From NCBI GenBank assembly GCA_025800125.1, contig JAOXSF010000174.1, positions 1-47,564 on the forward strand: a DNA stretch of 47,564 nucleotides, read 5' to 3'. This stretch comes from Marinobacterium sp. GTDB lineage: Bacteria > Pseudomonadota > Gammaproteobacteria > Pseudomonadales > Balneatricaceae. A model generated the notes under the pieces. That model was not told where the DNA came from, did no database searches, and saw only the letters and a program-made list of their open reading frames with translations. Below, in pieces: positions 34,017-43,002 of the stretch (its first letter is position 1; each line of letters opens with the position of its first letter). Made by a program: the position numbers and the translations under genes.

Positions 34017-35711
34017 ATGGCCAAGCCGAAACGCCTTGGGGATCAGCTGCTTGAAAAAGGCATTATCAATCAGGATCAACTGGAAATTGCCCTGTATGAA
34101 CAGCGCCGTAGTGGTAACCGTCTGGGGGAAGTACTGCTGGCGCTGGGCTTCCTTACGCCAGCACAGATGCAGGAAAGTGTCAGTGACTCGGTAGGTATAT
34201 CCTCGCTGGATCTGAAAACCATCGTGCCGGATGCCGGGGCGTTGGCACTGATGGATGAGCGCTTTGCCCGTGCTAACACGGTGTTGCCGATTGACTTTGA
34301 TGAAGTTGAAAAGCGTGTCCGGGTTGCGTCCACCAACCCGGACGACATCATGCTGATCGACCGCTTGCGACGGCGGGTAGGCTCGGGTGTCACCATTGTG
34401 CCGGTACTGGCGAACGAGCGTGACATCAGTGACGCTATTGATCAGTACTTCGGCTATGAGCTATCCATTGACGGTATTCTCAAGGAGCTGGAGTCGGGTG
34501 ATATAAACCCGGCGGCCGGGGCGCTGGACGAATACGCCCAGCCGATGGTGCGTCTGGTTGACAGTCTGCTGACCGATGCGGTGAAGCGCGGTGCGTCGGA
34601 TATACACTTTGAACCGGAAGAGTTCTTCGTCCGCATCCGTTACCGTATTGATGGTGTACTGCGTCAGGTGCGGCTGTTACAGAAAGGCTTCTGGTCGGCA
34701 ATGCTGGTGCGCCTGAAGGTTATTTCCGAGATGGACATTGCAGAGTCCCGTCTGCCTCAGGATGGCCGCATCACGCTGACGGTGTCCGGCCGCAAGATTG
34801 ATTTTCGTGCGTCGTCTCAGCCGACCAGTCACGGTGAAAACTTCGTGCTGCGTATTCTGGATCGAGAAAAAGGTATCGTGCCGCTGGATAAGCTGGATCT
34901 TGAACCTGATTCACTGGACCAGGTACGGCTGATGATCTCCCGGCCAACCGGCATTGTGCTGGTAACCGGGCCAACCGGCTCGGGTAAGACCACCACTCTC
35001 TATTCGGTGCTTAATGAGCTGAATAAAGTCGATGTAAATATCATGACACTGGAAGACCCGGTTGAGTACCCGATGACCATGATCCGCCAGACCAGCATCA
35101 ATGAGGGAGCGGGTATGGATTTTGCGGCCGGTATTCGATCATTAATGCGTCAGGACCCGGACATCATTCTGCTGGGTGAAATACGTGACCAGGAAACCGC
35201 CGAAATGGCATTGCGTGCAGCGATGACCGGTCACAAGGTCTTTGCCACGCTGCACGCCAACTCTGCTATGGGGGCGATTCCACGTCTGTTTGATATTGGT
35301 GTCAAGCCAACCATCCTCAGTACCAATGTGGCCGGTATTATTGCCCAGCGACTGGTACGTAAACTCTGCATGAACTGCCGCAAGCCTCATGATGCCGAGC
35401 CATTTGAACGTCATCTGCTGGGGGTTGCTGCTGATGAGCCGCTGACACTGTATGAACCAGCAGGGTGTGATCTCTGTACCTTCAGTGGTTATCGTGGCCG
35501 TCTGGCGATTATGGAAACGGTGCGTTTCGATAATGAAATGGACGATATGCTGTTGCAGCAGGCGTCCTATAAAGAGTTGCAGGAAGTTGTGGAACGCAAA
35601 GGCTTCCTGTCACTGGCAGAAGCCGGAATCCGGCGGGTGGTGCGCGGTGAAACCTCGCTGGAAGAACTGGGCCGTGTGGTTGATCTGACCTCCCGTCTGG
35701 GAGGCTGGTAG
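34017..35711 (+). CDS. mshE: MshE pilus extension ATPase with MshEN c-di-GMP domain
   Basis: This 564-aa GspE/PilB-family ATPase has, at its N-terminus, two MshEN c-di-GMP motifs: RLGDQLLEKGIINQDQLEIA near residues 5-24 and RLGEVLLALGFLTPAQMQES near 35-54. These show the RLG(x)nLL spacing known to bind cyclic-di-GMP in Vibrio MshE. Walker A GPTGSGKTTTLYS is near 318-330 and the Walker B region DPDIILLGEIRD near 380-391. A tetracysteine zinc site is at C451/C454 and C484/C487. It powers pilus assembly under cyclic-di-GMP control. No PilT-type retraction ATPase was found in the window. Confidence 0.95.
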   Translation: MAKPKRLGDQLLEKGIINQDQLEIALYEQRRSGNRLGEVLLALGFLTPAQMQESVSDSVGISSLDLKTIVPDAGALALMDERFARANTVLPIDFDEVEKRVRVASTNPDDIMLIDRLRRRVGSGVTIVPVLANERDISDAIDQYFGYELSIDGILKELESGDINPAAGALDEYAQPMVRLVDSLLTDAVKRGASDIHFEPEEFFVRIRYRIDGVLRQVRLLQKGFWSAMLVRLKVISEMDIAESRLPQDGRITLTVSGRKIDFRASSQPTSHGENFVLRILDREKGIVPLDKLDLEPDSLDQVRLMISRPTGIVLVTGPTGSGKTTTLYSVLNELNKVDVNIMTLEDPVEYPMTMIRQTSINEGAGMDFAAGIRSLMRQDPDIILLGEIRDQETAEMALRAAMTGHKVFATLHANSAMGAIPRLFDIGVKPTILSTNVAGIIAQRLVRKLCMNCRKPHDAEPFERHLLGVAADEPLTLYEPAGCDLCTFSGYRGRLAIMETVRFDNEMDDMLLQQASYKELQEVVERKGFLSLAEAGIRRVVRGETSLEELGRVVDLTSRLGGW

Positions 35712-35727
35712 TTATGTTGAAGGTGCC

Positions 35728-36942
35728 GTGTCGATGGCCAGTGTAAAGAACTATCAGTGGTTCGGTATTAACAGTGCCGGAGACCGTGTTAACGGTACTG
35801 CACGGGCATCATCCGAAGATGAGCTGGAAATACGTCTGGCCCGTTCCGGCATCGATGTCCTGAGTATTCGTGTGCATCGCCAGCTCAATATTACGCTGGG
35901 TGGCAGCCGTGTCACGTTGCGCGATATTGTGGCATTAACCATCCAGCTGGAGCAGCTGTTGCGGGCGGGGCTGTCACTGATGGATGTGCTGGATGACCTG
36001 GCTGCATCCACTGAAAACCGTGCCATGCGAGAAATACTCAGTGATATTTATGACCAGATGGAAGGGGGTAAATCGTTTTCAGACGCCCTGATGAGTTACC
36101 CGCAGTACTTCGACAGGGTGTTCGTTTACCTGGTCAAGGTTGGTGAAGAGAGCGGCAACCTGGAGCATACCCTGGGCCAGCTGGCCGAAATGAAGAAGTG
36201 GCAGGATGAACTACAGGCCAAAGCCAAGAAAATCATGATTTACCCCAGCATCCTGTTGCTGGTGATCACCATGGTCTTTACCTTCATGATGATTTTCGTG
36301 GTGCCGGACATCGTCAAGTTTGTCACCGATATGGGGGGGGAAATTGGCCCGTCTACCCAGGCGCTGATTGCGACCTCTGATTTCATGGTGGACTACTGGT
36401 ACACCGTGCTGGTGACACCGATTGTGCTGACGGTGGTGATAAAACTGCTGTTGCGTCGTTCTGACCCTTTTCGTCTGTTGTGGGATCGAATGCTGCTGAA
36501 GCTGCCACTGTTTGGTGAAATCATCCGCAAGATCAAACTGGCGCGTATGGCCAATACCATCGGCATCATGTACTCCTCTGGTATTTCATTGCCTGAAATT
36601 ATTCGCATGGTACGTAATGTGATGGGCAACGCGGTACTGGAGCGGGCGATGGACCGTGTCGGTGTGGCGATTAATGACGGTCGTTCGGTACATGAAAGTT
36701 TCGATATAACCGGTGAATTTCCACCGCTGGTCACCCGCATGATCAAAGTGGGTGAGCGTACCGGGCGCATGGATGAAGCGATGGGCAACATCAGCTATTT
36801 CTATGACCGCGAAGCCAAAGAGCTGATCGAGCGTATTGAACCGGCCGTTGAGCCATTACTGACCATTACCATGGCGATCATTATCGGCTGGGTGATGTCT
36901 GCGGTGCTGGGGCCGGTATACGACATCATTACGCAGATCTGA
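35728..36942 (+). CDS. mshG: MshG inner-membrane platform protein (GspF/PilC family)
   Basis: This 404-aa protein has two GspF domains, each with the LLRAGLSLMDVLDDL or LPEIIRMVRNVMGNAVLERA type motif, and three TM segments (ILLLVITMVFTFMMIFVVPD, a second near residue 225, and the C-terminal ITMAIIIGWVMSAVLGPVYD). It anchors the MshE ATPase and assembles pilins. The start is either GTG 35728 or ATG 35734 (MASVKNYQWFG). The GAAGG box fits the GTG slightly better; the difference is two residues. Confidence 0.95.
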   Translation: MSMASVKNYQWFGINSAGDRVNGTARASSEDELEIRLARSGIDVLSIRVHRQLNITLGGSRVTLRDIVALTIQLEQLLRAGLSLMDVLDDLAASTENRAMREILSDIYDQMEGGKSFSDALMSYPQYFDRVFVYLVKVGEESGNLEHTLGQLAEMKKWQDELQAKAKKIMIYPSILLLVITMVFTFMMIFVVPDIVKFVTDMGGEIGPSTQALIATSDFMVDYWYTVLVTPIVLTVVIKLLLRRSDPFRLLWDRMLLKLPLFGEIIRKIKLARMANTIGIMYSSGISLPEIIRMVRNVMGNAVLERAMDRVGVAINDGRSVHESFDITGEFPPLVTRMIKVGERTGRMDEAMGNISYFYDREAKELIERIEPAVEPLLTITMAIIIGWVMSAVLGPVYDIITQI

Positions 36943-36999
36943 TCGGCACCCCTGTAATCTGATTCTGTAAACGAACAAAACGAGAACGGAAAATATACC

Positions 37000-38508
37000 G
37001 TGAGACTGCTGATCTGCCTGTCCAGCACAGAACTGACCCTGACCGCGGTGGAAGATCACCGGGTATTGCGCCGTTTGCAGCTTGAGTTGCCGTTCCAGGC
37101 GCAGCAGCTGGATACAGTGCTTAATGCGCTACCGCCGGGCATTCGTGCGGATCTGCTGGTTGATCTGATTGATGAAGACCGTTTCACCGAATCGGTTGCC
37201 CGTGTTATGCCCTGGGAGCAGGAAGCCTTGTTACGCCGCATTCTGCGTCGGCGTAAAGGTGATGAAGCGCTGCTGTATACCCGCTGGCTGGGTACCCATA
37301 AAACAGCGGAAGGACGCACCGAAAAACAGGTGCAGGTTGTCAGCCTGAGTGAACCTGAAGAGCTGCAACGTCTGTTGAAGCAATTACTGGCTCGTCAGAT
37401 CCATGTCACGCGTATTTATTCATTGTCTGAACTGCTGTCTGACGTCTGTATCTCCCGCAAACGGCGACGTAAAAAAGATGATGATCGGGCTGATCTGATT
37501 CTGGTACGGACTGCTGAACGTACCTATCGGCAGATTCTGGTGGTTGATGGTATCTCCCGTCTGAGCCGCCAGGTGCAGCTGACGGCGGGCTCCCTGGAAG
37601 AGCTGCAACAGGAACAGAGCGGTTTCGAGCGCTTTATCATGGTGCAGCGGCTGGTACCATTTGGTCAGGCATTCCGTTACACCCTGGTGGGCTGGGATGT
37701 TGAAGAGGTTGAACACCTGCGGCAGGCCTGTGCGCTGGATACGCGAGCTGAAGTGGTTGAAAAAATGGCCGCCAGCCACCTGCGCGAGCAAGTGGCATTG
37801 TTGTCAGATAGCCCGGCGCAGGCATTGCTGTTATATAGCCTGGGGCGGCGCTCGCCCCCTGCGCATTATCAGTTGCCCGAATGGCAGCGGATGCGCAAAC
37901 AGTATCTGATCCGCCGCAGTATGGTGATTGGCTCAGTGTGCATGATGGTGGCTGCTCTGCTGCAGAGTGTCAGTCTGGGAGTGCGAACCTGGAATCATCA
38001 ACAGGTGCTGGCACAGATGAAAGGTATGGAGATGCACTACCTGCGTCAGGCCAAAGTGAATGAAGCACGGGCAAATCTGCCTGCTAATGCACGGGATATT
38101 CGCGATGGTACCGAGTTTGTAGAAACCGTCCTGCAGCAGCGTAACCTGCCCGGGCTTGAGGGAGAAATGGTCGGTCTGAGCAGGGTACTGCTGCGCTACC
38201 CGGAAGTTACCCTGAACAGCCTGCGCTGGCAGCGGCCAAAGCTGGCGGAGCTGGAACAGCAGACATTACAGCTGACATTGTCAATTACCCCGGATGCTGA
38301 CACATCACTGGCATGGCTCAGTGTGCGGCTGGAACAATTACTGGCTGCATTTGAGCAGATACCAGCTGTCGAGACGGTAGAGCGTAGTAAACTGCCCATT
38401 GATACCAATACAGATAATGATCTGCAGCTGGCCCTGGGTGAGAAACGGCAGACCTCCTATCAGTTTGATGTCACGATTGAGATGAAGCATGAAAAAGCGT
38501 CACGGTGA
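37000..38508 (+). CDS. mshI: MshI-like pilus assembly protein with PilN-like C-terminal half
   Basis: This 502-aa protein starts at GTG 37000 with a CGGAAAA site. The cytoplasmic N-terminal half (about 1-305) has an actin-like/PilM-like feel (DLILVRTAERTYRQILVVDG). A TM helix follows at about 308-328 (MVIGSVCMMVAALLQSVSLG), then a PilN-like periplasmic part with ANLPANARDIRDGTEFVETV and LAWLSVRLEQLLAAFEQIPA. This design joins functions split between PilM and PilN in type IVa pili. It overlaps the next gene by 20 nt. Confidence 0.78.
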   Translation: MRLLICLSSTELTLTAVEDHRVLRRLQLELPFQAQQLDTVLNALPPGIRADLLVDLIDEDRFTESVARVMPWEQEALLRRILRRRKGDEALLYTRWLGTHKTAEGRTEKQVQVVSLSEPEELQRLLKQLLARQIHVTRIYSLSELLSDVCISRKRRRKKDDDRADLILVRTAERTYRQILVVDGISRLSRQVQLTAGSLEELQQEQSGFERFIMVQRLVPFGQAFRYTLVGWDVEEVEHLRQACALDTRAEVVEKMAASHLREQVALLSDSPAQALLLYSLGRRSPPAHYQLPEWQRMRKQYLIRRSMVIGSVCMMVAALLQSVSLGVRTWNHQQVLAQMKGMEMHYLRQAKVNEARANLPANARDIRDGTEFVETVLQQRNLPGLEGEMVGLSRVLLRYPEVTLNSLRWQRPKLAELEQQTLQLTLSITPDADTSLAWLSVRLEQLLAAFEQIPAVETVERSKLPIDTNTDNDLQLALGEKRQTSYQFDVTIEMKHEKASR

Positions 38509-39130
38509 TGGCCACACACGCCGCCGTATGGCTCAGTGGGCCTGGCCGGTTACTCTGCTGACGACAGCACTGTTGATGGCTGGCGGCAGTTATTATCTGT
38601 CACAGTGGTGGGGGGGGCAGCTGGATCGCGAGCATAACATGCAGAAACGGGCGCTGGACCGGGCGCTGGGGCGTCATCTGAACGCCGTTGAAGAGGTTGA
38701 GATTGCGCGCAGCCATGCGGCCCGCTACCACCGGCTGCAAGCACAGGGGCTGATCGGAGAACTGGACAGACTGGTCTGGTCGGACGGTTTTCGTGCCATT
38801 GGTGAAGAACTGGCACTGGCTGATATTTCCCTGCAATTTTCAGCACGTGAACCGCTGGACCGTGATCTGAAACGGCGGTTTGGCGCTGTGGAGCCGATCT
38901 ACAGCCAGTTTGGTATGCGGCTGTCATTCAAAGCACAGCATGAAGGTGATCTGTTGACGATTCTACGGCAGCTCGATCAGCGCATCACCCCGATGTACTT
39001 TGTTGAGCAGTGTGCTTTGCAGGCACAGTTCCCGGAGGATCGACGCCCGGCGTTCAGTCGGCAGGGCAATGTTGAGACAGCCTGTCAGTTGCAGCTATTG
39101 CAGGTTTTACCACGGGAGCGCAGGCCATGA
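38489..39130 (+). CDS. mshJ: PilO/MshJ-like pilus assembly protein
   Basis: This 213-aa protein has a basic N-terminus, one TM helix at about residues 18-38 (WPVTLLTTALLMAGGSYYL), a coiled coil, and a compact periplasmic domain (FGMRLSFKAQHEGDLLTILR, then QLDQRITPMYFVEQCALQA). This is the PilO/MshJ layout. It overlaps mshI by 20 nt and the next start by 4 nt. Assigned mainly by position and layout. Confidence 0.65.
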   Translation: MKKRHGDGHTRRRMAQWAWPVTLLTTALLMAGGSYYLSQWWGGQLDREHNMQKRALDRALGRHLNAVEEVEIARSHAARYHRLQAQGLIGELDRLVWSDGFRAIGEELALADISLQFSAREPLDRDLKRRFGAVEPIYSQFGMRLSFKAQHEGDLLTILRQLDQRITPMYFVEQCALQAQFPEDRRPAFSRQGNVETACQLQLLQVLPRERRP

Positions 39131-39807
39131 AGCAGTATGAGTCTCTGTGTGATAGGTCTCTGTGTGTCATGCCGGGTGGCATGTCCGGGTTTAAGCGGTT
39201 CGGGCTTCCTGGCGGGGCGGCAGCCCTCACGGTAGCACTCAGTCTGACCGTTCAGGCAGAGCCTGTTGCCGGGCTGGAGCGTTTATTTACTACGGTGCTG
39301 GAACGTCAGCAGATTGATCTGGAGCGGCAACGTTTTCTGACCGGGACGGAAGCAGCGGGCGAGGCTGTGGTGGTAGAAATTCCAGCCCGTGACCCGGATA
39401 TTCATTTCCAGGCAGCCCTGTTTCCAGCCAACGAGCCGGCCGTGCTGTGGATTAACGGTCGTAAAGGCAGTCTTGCCCAGTGGCGTAAAGATCGTGATCG
39501 GCTGGCAGTACAACAGCTCTGGCTGGAAGGACAGGGCAGTGATGCACAGCTGAAAGTGCAGCTGGATAATCGCCTCTACCGCCTGCAACTTAATGATATT
39601 CTCAACCGCTACAGCCACCGGGTTACACCGGCGTATGCCTATGTGCCCGTACCGGATGAACAGATTCCTTCGCTGATCGGGACGCTGGAGCAGCAGAGCA
39701 CCCGCACTGTATCAGGCCAGCCTGGTAGTACAGGCAATGCTCTGACGGATAAAGCCCTGCAACTGCGTCAGCACAATGACAACCTTGACCAGCTTCTGAA
39801 ACAGTAA
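39127..39807 (+). CDS. mshK: MshK/PilP-like periplasmic pilus protein
   Basis: This protein of up to 226 aa has a signal-like stretch AAALTVALSLTVQA before EPVAGL, so in-frame ATGs at 39169 or 39181 may be the true start. A later motif, AVLWINGRKGSLAQWRKDRD, then KVQLDNRLYRLQLNDILNRY, resembles the small beta-domain of MshK/PilP-type proteins. It probably links the inner-membrane ring to the secretin. It ends with a Gln-rich segment. Confidence 0.6.
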   Translation: MKQYESLCDRSLCVMPGGMSGFKRFGLPGGAAALTVALSLTVQAEPVAGLERLFTTVLERQQIDLERQRFLTGTEAAGEAVVVEIPARDPDIHFQAALFPANEPAVLWINGRKGSLAQWRKDRDRLAVQQLWLEGQGSDAQLKVQLDNRLYRLQLNDILNRYSHRVTPAYAYVPVPDEQIPSLIGTLEQQSTRTVSGQPGSTGNALTDKALQLRQHNDNLDQLLKQ

Positions 39808-39860
39808 TGCTCAGCATCGCCGCAGGTACAGTGCCACCAGATAGAAATGGGAGTCAGAAC

Positions 39861-40697
39861 ATGAAAACAGGACAACGGGGCTATGTACTGCTGGTGATAA
39901 CGGCACTGATGCTCAGCGCAGGTATTGGCTTACTGACGGCCGGTGCTGGCAAAGCGGTGCAGGAACGCCGTGCCAGTCAGGACCAGCAGGTGTTGAAACA
40001 GCTACGTAATATCAAGCAGCGTTTGCTTACGTATGCGGCAACTTATCCTGAAACTCATGGCGACGCTGCCAGAGGGCCGGGTTATTTACCTTGTCCGACT
40101 TCTAAAGACGATGGCACCTCGGAGGGTTCCAGTGGGTGCCAGAGTGGTGATTTTTCAACGGGCTGGTTACCACGAAAGTTATCAGGCAGTCAGGTCTCTT
40201 TTCAGGCTGAGGGGTTGAACTGGGATAATATCTGGCTGGTTGTTGATAATCATCTGGTGGTCAGGAGTGGTGCTGGTTGTGCAGGAGTATCTGTTCGCCA
40301 GGACAGCTATTGTCAGCCACTAAATACAGCGCAAGCCAACAACCTGGATCGTATCACTCTGAATGGTAAGGAAGGCTATATTGCGCTACTTATCTATTCT
40401 GGTTCGCGGACTTTAAGCGGGCAGACTCCTGATATTGATAATCCGGATATAAGTGATTATCTGGACTATGAGAATGGCGATGGTGATAACAGATTTACCA
40501 GCCGTCCAGAAAGTGATGATGAAGCTGATTTTAATGATGTGGTTGTACCGATTACTACCGCAGAGTGGTCGAGAATAATTAAAGCCAGAGTGTTACGCAG
40601 TGCCAGTGATGGAAACTGGTGTTCTTCTGGTGGTAGTGCGCCTGCCTGGTTTGCTGGCAACGAATGGAATAAACCGGAAACAGGAATCTGCCCATGA
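39861..40697 (+). CDS. Minor pseudopilin-like membrane protein (PilX/PilV-like), GYLPCP family
   Basis: The start is taken at ATG 39861 with a GGGAG site (278 aa), not the frame start at 39807, which overlaps the previous gene. MKTGQRGYVLLVITALMLSA is a short basic leader plus a hydrophobic helix resembling PilX/PilV-type N-termini rather than the classical FTLVE. It carries GYLPCPTSKDDG near residues 73-84 and GWLPRKLSG, shared with the next three genes, and many Asp residues near the C-terminus. It is probably a priming minor subunit. Its stop overlaps the next start (ATGA). Confidence 0.72.
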   Translation: MKTGQRGYVLLVITALMLSAGIGLLTAGAGKAVQERRASQDQQVLKQLRNIKQRLLTYAATYPETHGDAARGPGYLPCPTSKDDGTSEGSSGCQSGDFSTGWLPRKLSGSQVSFQAEGLNWDNIWLVVDNHLVVRSGAGCAGVSVRQDSYCQPLNTAQANNLDRITLNGKEGYIALLIYSGSRTLSGQTPDIDNPDISDYLDYENGDGDNRFTSRPESDDEADFNDVVVPITTAEWSRIIKARVLRSASDGNWCSSGGSAPAWFAGNEWNKPETGICP

Positions 40698-41413
40698 AAT
40701 ATGTACGGGGTTTAGTCGGTTCGAGCCGCTATTCAGGTGCCAGATGTCGAAGTGCGGGTTTTTCACTGGTTGAAGTTGCGATTGTGCTGGTGATTGTCGG
40801 GGTAATGCTGGCCAGTCTGAGCGGGCCACTCAGTAGCTGGCGTGATAGTGACCGTTATCGAGAGACTGCCCGGTATCTTGAAACGGCCCGTGCCGCTGTA
40901 ATGACCTTTGCCAGAGTCAATGGCTATCTGCCCTGCCCGGATACGGATAATGATGGCGCTGAAAATCGTGATGGTAGTGGTGAATGCCTGGCTGTAACTG
41001 GCTGGCTCCCTTGGCTGACGCTGGGGCTTGCAAGTGAATCGCCCTGGGAAGCAGTGCCTTTCTATAACGTGCATCATTCAGCAGATGAAGATTGCACAAC
41101 TAAAACAGAGACACAGTGTTTCTTTTCAACCGATGGGTATGACTTCAGTACTGATGAAGCTGGCCGGGCTTTGTCTGTAGAAGATGAAAATGGTGATGAA
41201 CTGATTGAAAAAGCCCTGCTGGTTATTGGCAGTTACGGTGCCAATAGCAGAGCTACCGAGGCGAATTGTGCTACGGGTACCAGCAGTGCGGAAGAAGCGC
41301 AAAACTGTACCTTTGATAACCGGACTTATCGCTATTTCAGTTACCGGGAAAATTTCGATGACCAGCTGATCTGGCTGGATAAGTTATCGATACTGGGTTT
41401 ACTGGTGGACTAG
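40694..41413 (+). CDS. Minor type IV prepilin, GYLPCP family
   Basis: This 239-aa protein has a 22-residue leader ending AG, cleaved before FSLVEVAIVLVIVGV (G22/F23). The globular part has GYLPCPDTDNDGAENRDG, containing a DxDxDG-type loop that commonly binds calcium, then GWLPWLTLGLASESPWE, several paired Cys, and FDDQLIWLDKL near the end. It is closely related in layout to the RTX-bearing paralogue 3 nt downstream. Confidence 0.82.
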   Translation: MKYVRGLVGSSRYSGARCRSAGFSLVEVAIVLVIVGVMLASLSGPLSSWRDSDRYRETARYLETARAAVMTFARVNGYLPCPDTDNDGAENRDGSGECLAVTGWLPWLTLGLASESPWEAVPFYNVHHSADEDCTTKTETQCFFSTDGYDFSTDEAGRALSVEDENGDELIEKALLVIGSYGANSRATEANCATGTSSAEEAQNCTFDNRTYRYFSYRENFDDQLIWLDKLSILGLLVD

Positions 41414-41416
41414 CCA

Positions 41417-43000
41417 ATGTTACGGGCAGACAGGAGAAAGGCTGTGGAACGGACAAAGCGCAGGCTCGCGGTGATACAGGGGTTTACCCTGGTTGAAATC
41501 GCCATTGTACTGACCATCGTCGGCATGCTGATTGCCGGGTTGACCGGTAACCTGGGAACGCTGGCAGATAAAGACCGCCAGGACGGTGCCGCTGATTATC
41601 TGCAAAACGCCCGTCAGGCGTTGCTCGATTATGCCGGAGTGAATGGTTATCTGCCCTGCCCGGATAACGATGATGACGGTATTGAAGACCGAGGAGCCGG
41701 TGGTCAGGTGTGTGATGACTGGCAGGGCCGGTTACCCTGGCTGGATCTGGGGCTGAAAGCCCGCTCTGACTGGGATCAGCCTGTTCGTTATGTTGTACAC
41801 CTGGATGCTGAAGATACTACACGCTGCCCGGCAGCCAGCCCGAATCGCACCGTCTGTTTTTTTGATACTCCGAACTCTTTTAACCTGAAAACCCCGGTTA
41901 ATGCCGGTAATGCGCTGGAGATCCTTGATGGTACTGGCGCAGGTGCAGAACCGGTAGCTGAGCGGTTGCTGGCGGTGCTGGTGGGTTATGGCAGCAACAG
42001 CGCTCGTACCTGGGCTGATTGTGCTACCGGTGGGCGTAGCGCTGCAGAAGATGAAAACTGTGATGCTGATCGTAACTTTGTGCTGGAGCCCTATCAACAG
42101 GATGCCTTTGATGACCAGCTGGTCTGGATTGAAGAGCTGGCCCTGAAATCTGCGCTGGTGGCTGAAACCACAAGTGGTACGGGCGCACCGGCGGGTGCGC
42201 AGCCGGCACTGCCTGTTACCGGTAACCCTTACGCCCATCTGGTGGCGAGTCTGGATGAAAGCACGGAAGATGATCCCGGTTGCACAGCGGCATCACAGAA
42301 CTGCCGGGTTGGTTCAGATGGCAATGACACCATGCAGGGGGATAACAACAGCAGTGACCCTGATGACATCATCAACGGTGGCCGGGGTAACGATGTGCTG
42401 TTTGGTGGTGATGGTGACGACTGGATTTATGGTGGGCCGGGTAACGATGATCTGTATGGAGAAGCCGGTGACGATGTGCTGTCTGGTGGCTCCGGCAATG
42501 ATGATATGTGTGATAGAAGAGGTCGCAGAAACAGCGCCAATTCAGGGGGAGGGCCGGGGGATGACCTGGTCTGGGGAGGCTCTGGTAATGATCACCTCTG
42601 TGGTAATGCGGGGGATGATATTCTGGTTGGCGGTACTGGCAATGACTGGCTGTATGGCAATGAAGACAGCGACATTCTGATTGGTGGGCCGGGTAATGAT
42701 AACCATCAGTACGGTGGTTCCGGGGATGATTACTTTATCTACACCTATCAGCGAGAGGGTGACAGTGCTACAGCTATTGATGGAAACCAGGACAGTATGG
42801 ACGGTGAAGCCGGGCACGATACGCTGTGGTTATTCCTGGGCCCGACAGCTGTGATTACATTTAAAGATAAAGGAAACAGTACGGTGATTACGGCATCCGG
42901 TAATCTGCCTGCCTACTCGGGTAAAGCCAGTTTATGGGTGGATGGTGATCAGATCACCCATCTGGAAAGCATTGAAGCAATAGAAGTGTGGAGATTCTGA
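41417..43000 (+). CDS. Type IV prepilin fused to RTX-type calcium-binding repeats
   Basis: This 527-aa protein has a 22-residue leader, then FTLVEIAIVLTIVGMLIAGL (G22/F23). A globular pilin domain up to about residue 250 is paralogous to the neighbours: GYLPCPDNDDDGIEDRGAG, GRLPWLDLGLKARSDWDQP and FDDQLVWIEEL near 231. After a linker rich in Pro, Ala and Thr, about thirteen RTX nonapeptides (GGxGxDxUx) occupy residues 299-450. A C-terminal cap of about 75 residues follows. RTX repeats bind calcium and fold as a beta-roll. They usually occur in type I-secreted proteins, whereas this one has a type IV prepilin signal. The normal prepilin part implies the module is displayed on the pilus or its tip. 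Confidence 0.9.
   Translation: MLRADRRKAVERTKRRLAVIQGFTLVEIAIVLTIVGMLIAGLTGNLGTLADKDRQDGAADYLQNARQALLDYAGVNGYLPCPDNDDDGIEDRGAGGQVCDDWQGRLPWLDLGLKARSDWDQPVRYVVHLDAEDTTRCPAASPNRTVCFFDTPNSFNLKTPVNAGNALEILDGTGAGAEPVAERLLAVLVGYGSNSARTWADCATGGRSAAEDENCDADRNFVLEPYQQDAFDDQLVWIEELALKSALVAETTSGTGAPAGAQPALPVTGNPYAHLVASLDESTEDDPGCTAASQNCRVGSDGNDTMQGDNNSSDPDDIINGGRGNDVLFGGDGDDWIYGGPGNDDLYGEAGDDVLSGGSGNDDMCDRRGRRNSANSGGGPGDDLVWGGSGNDHLCGNAGDDILVGGTGNDWLYGNEDSDILIGGPGNDNHQYGGSGDDYFIYTYQREGDSATAIDGNQDSMDGEAGHDTLWLFLGPTAVITFKDKGNSTVITASGNLPAYSGKASLWVDGDQITHLESIEAIEVWRF
42311..42770 (+). other. RTX repeat block in the prepilin at 41417-43000
   Basis: Consecutive nonapeptides include GGRGNDVLF, GGDGDDWIY, GGPGNDDLY, GEAGDDVLS, GGSGNDDMC, GGSGNDHLC, GNAGDDILV, GGTGNDWLY and GGSGDDYFI. 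They are interrupted once by an Arg/Asn-rich segment (CDRRGRRNSANSGG). The Gly and Asp positions fit a calcium beta-roll. Confidence 0.92.
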
Positions 43001-43002
43001 CC

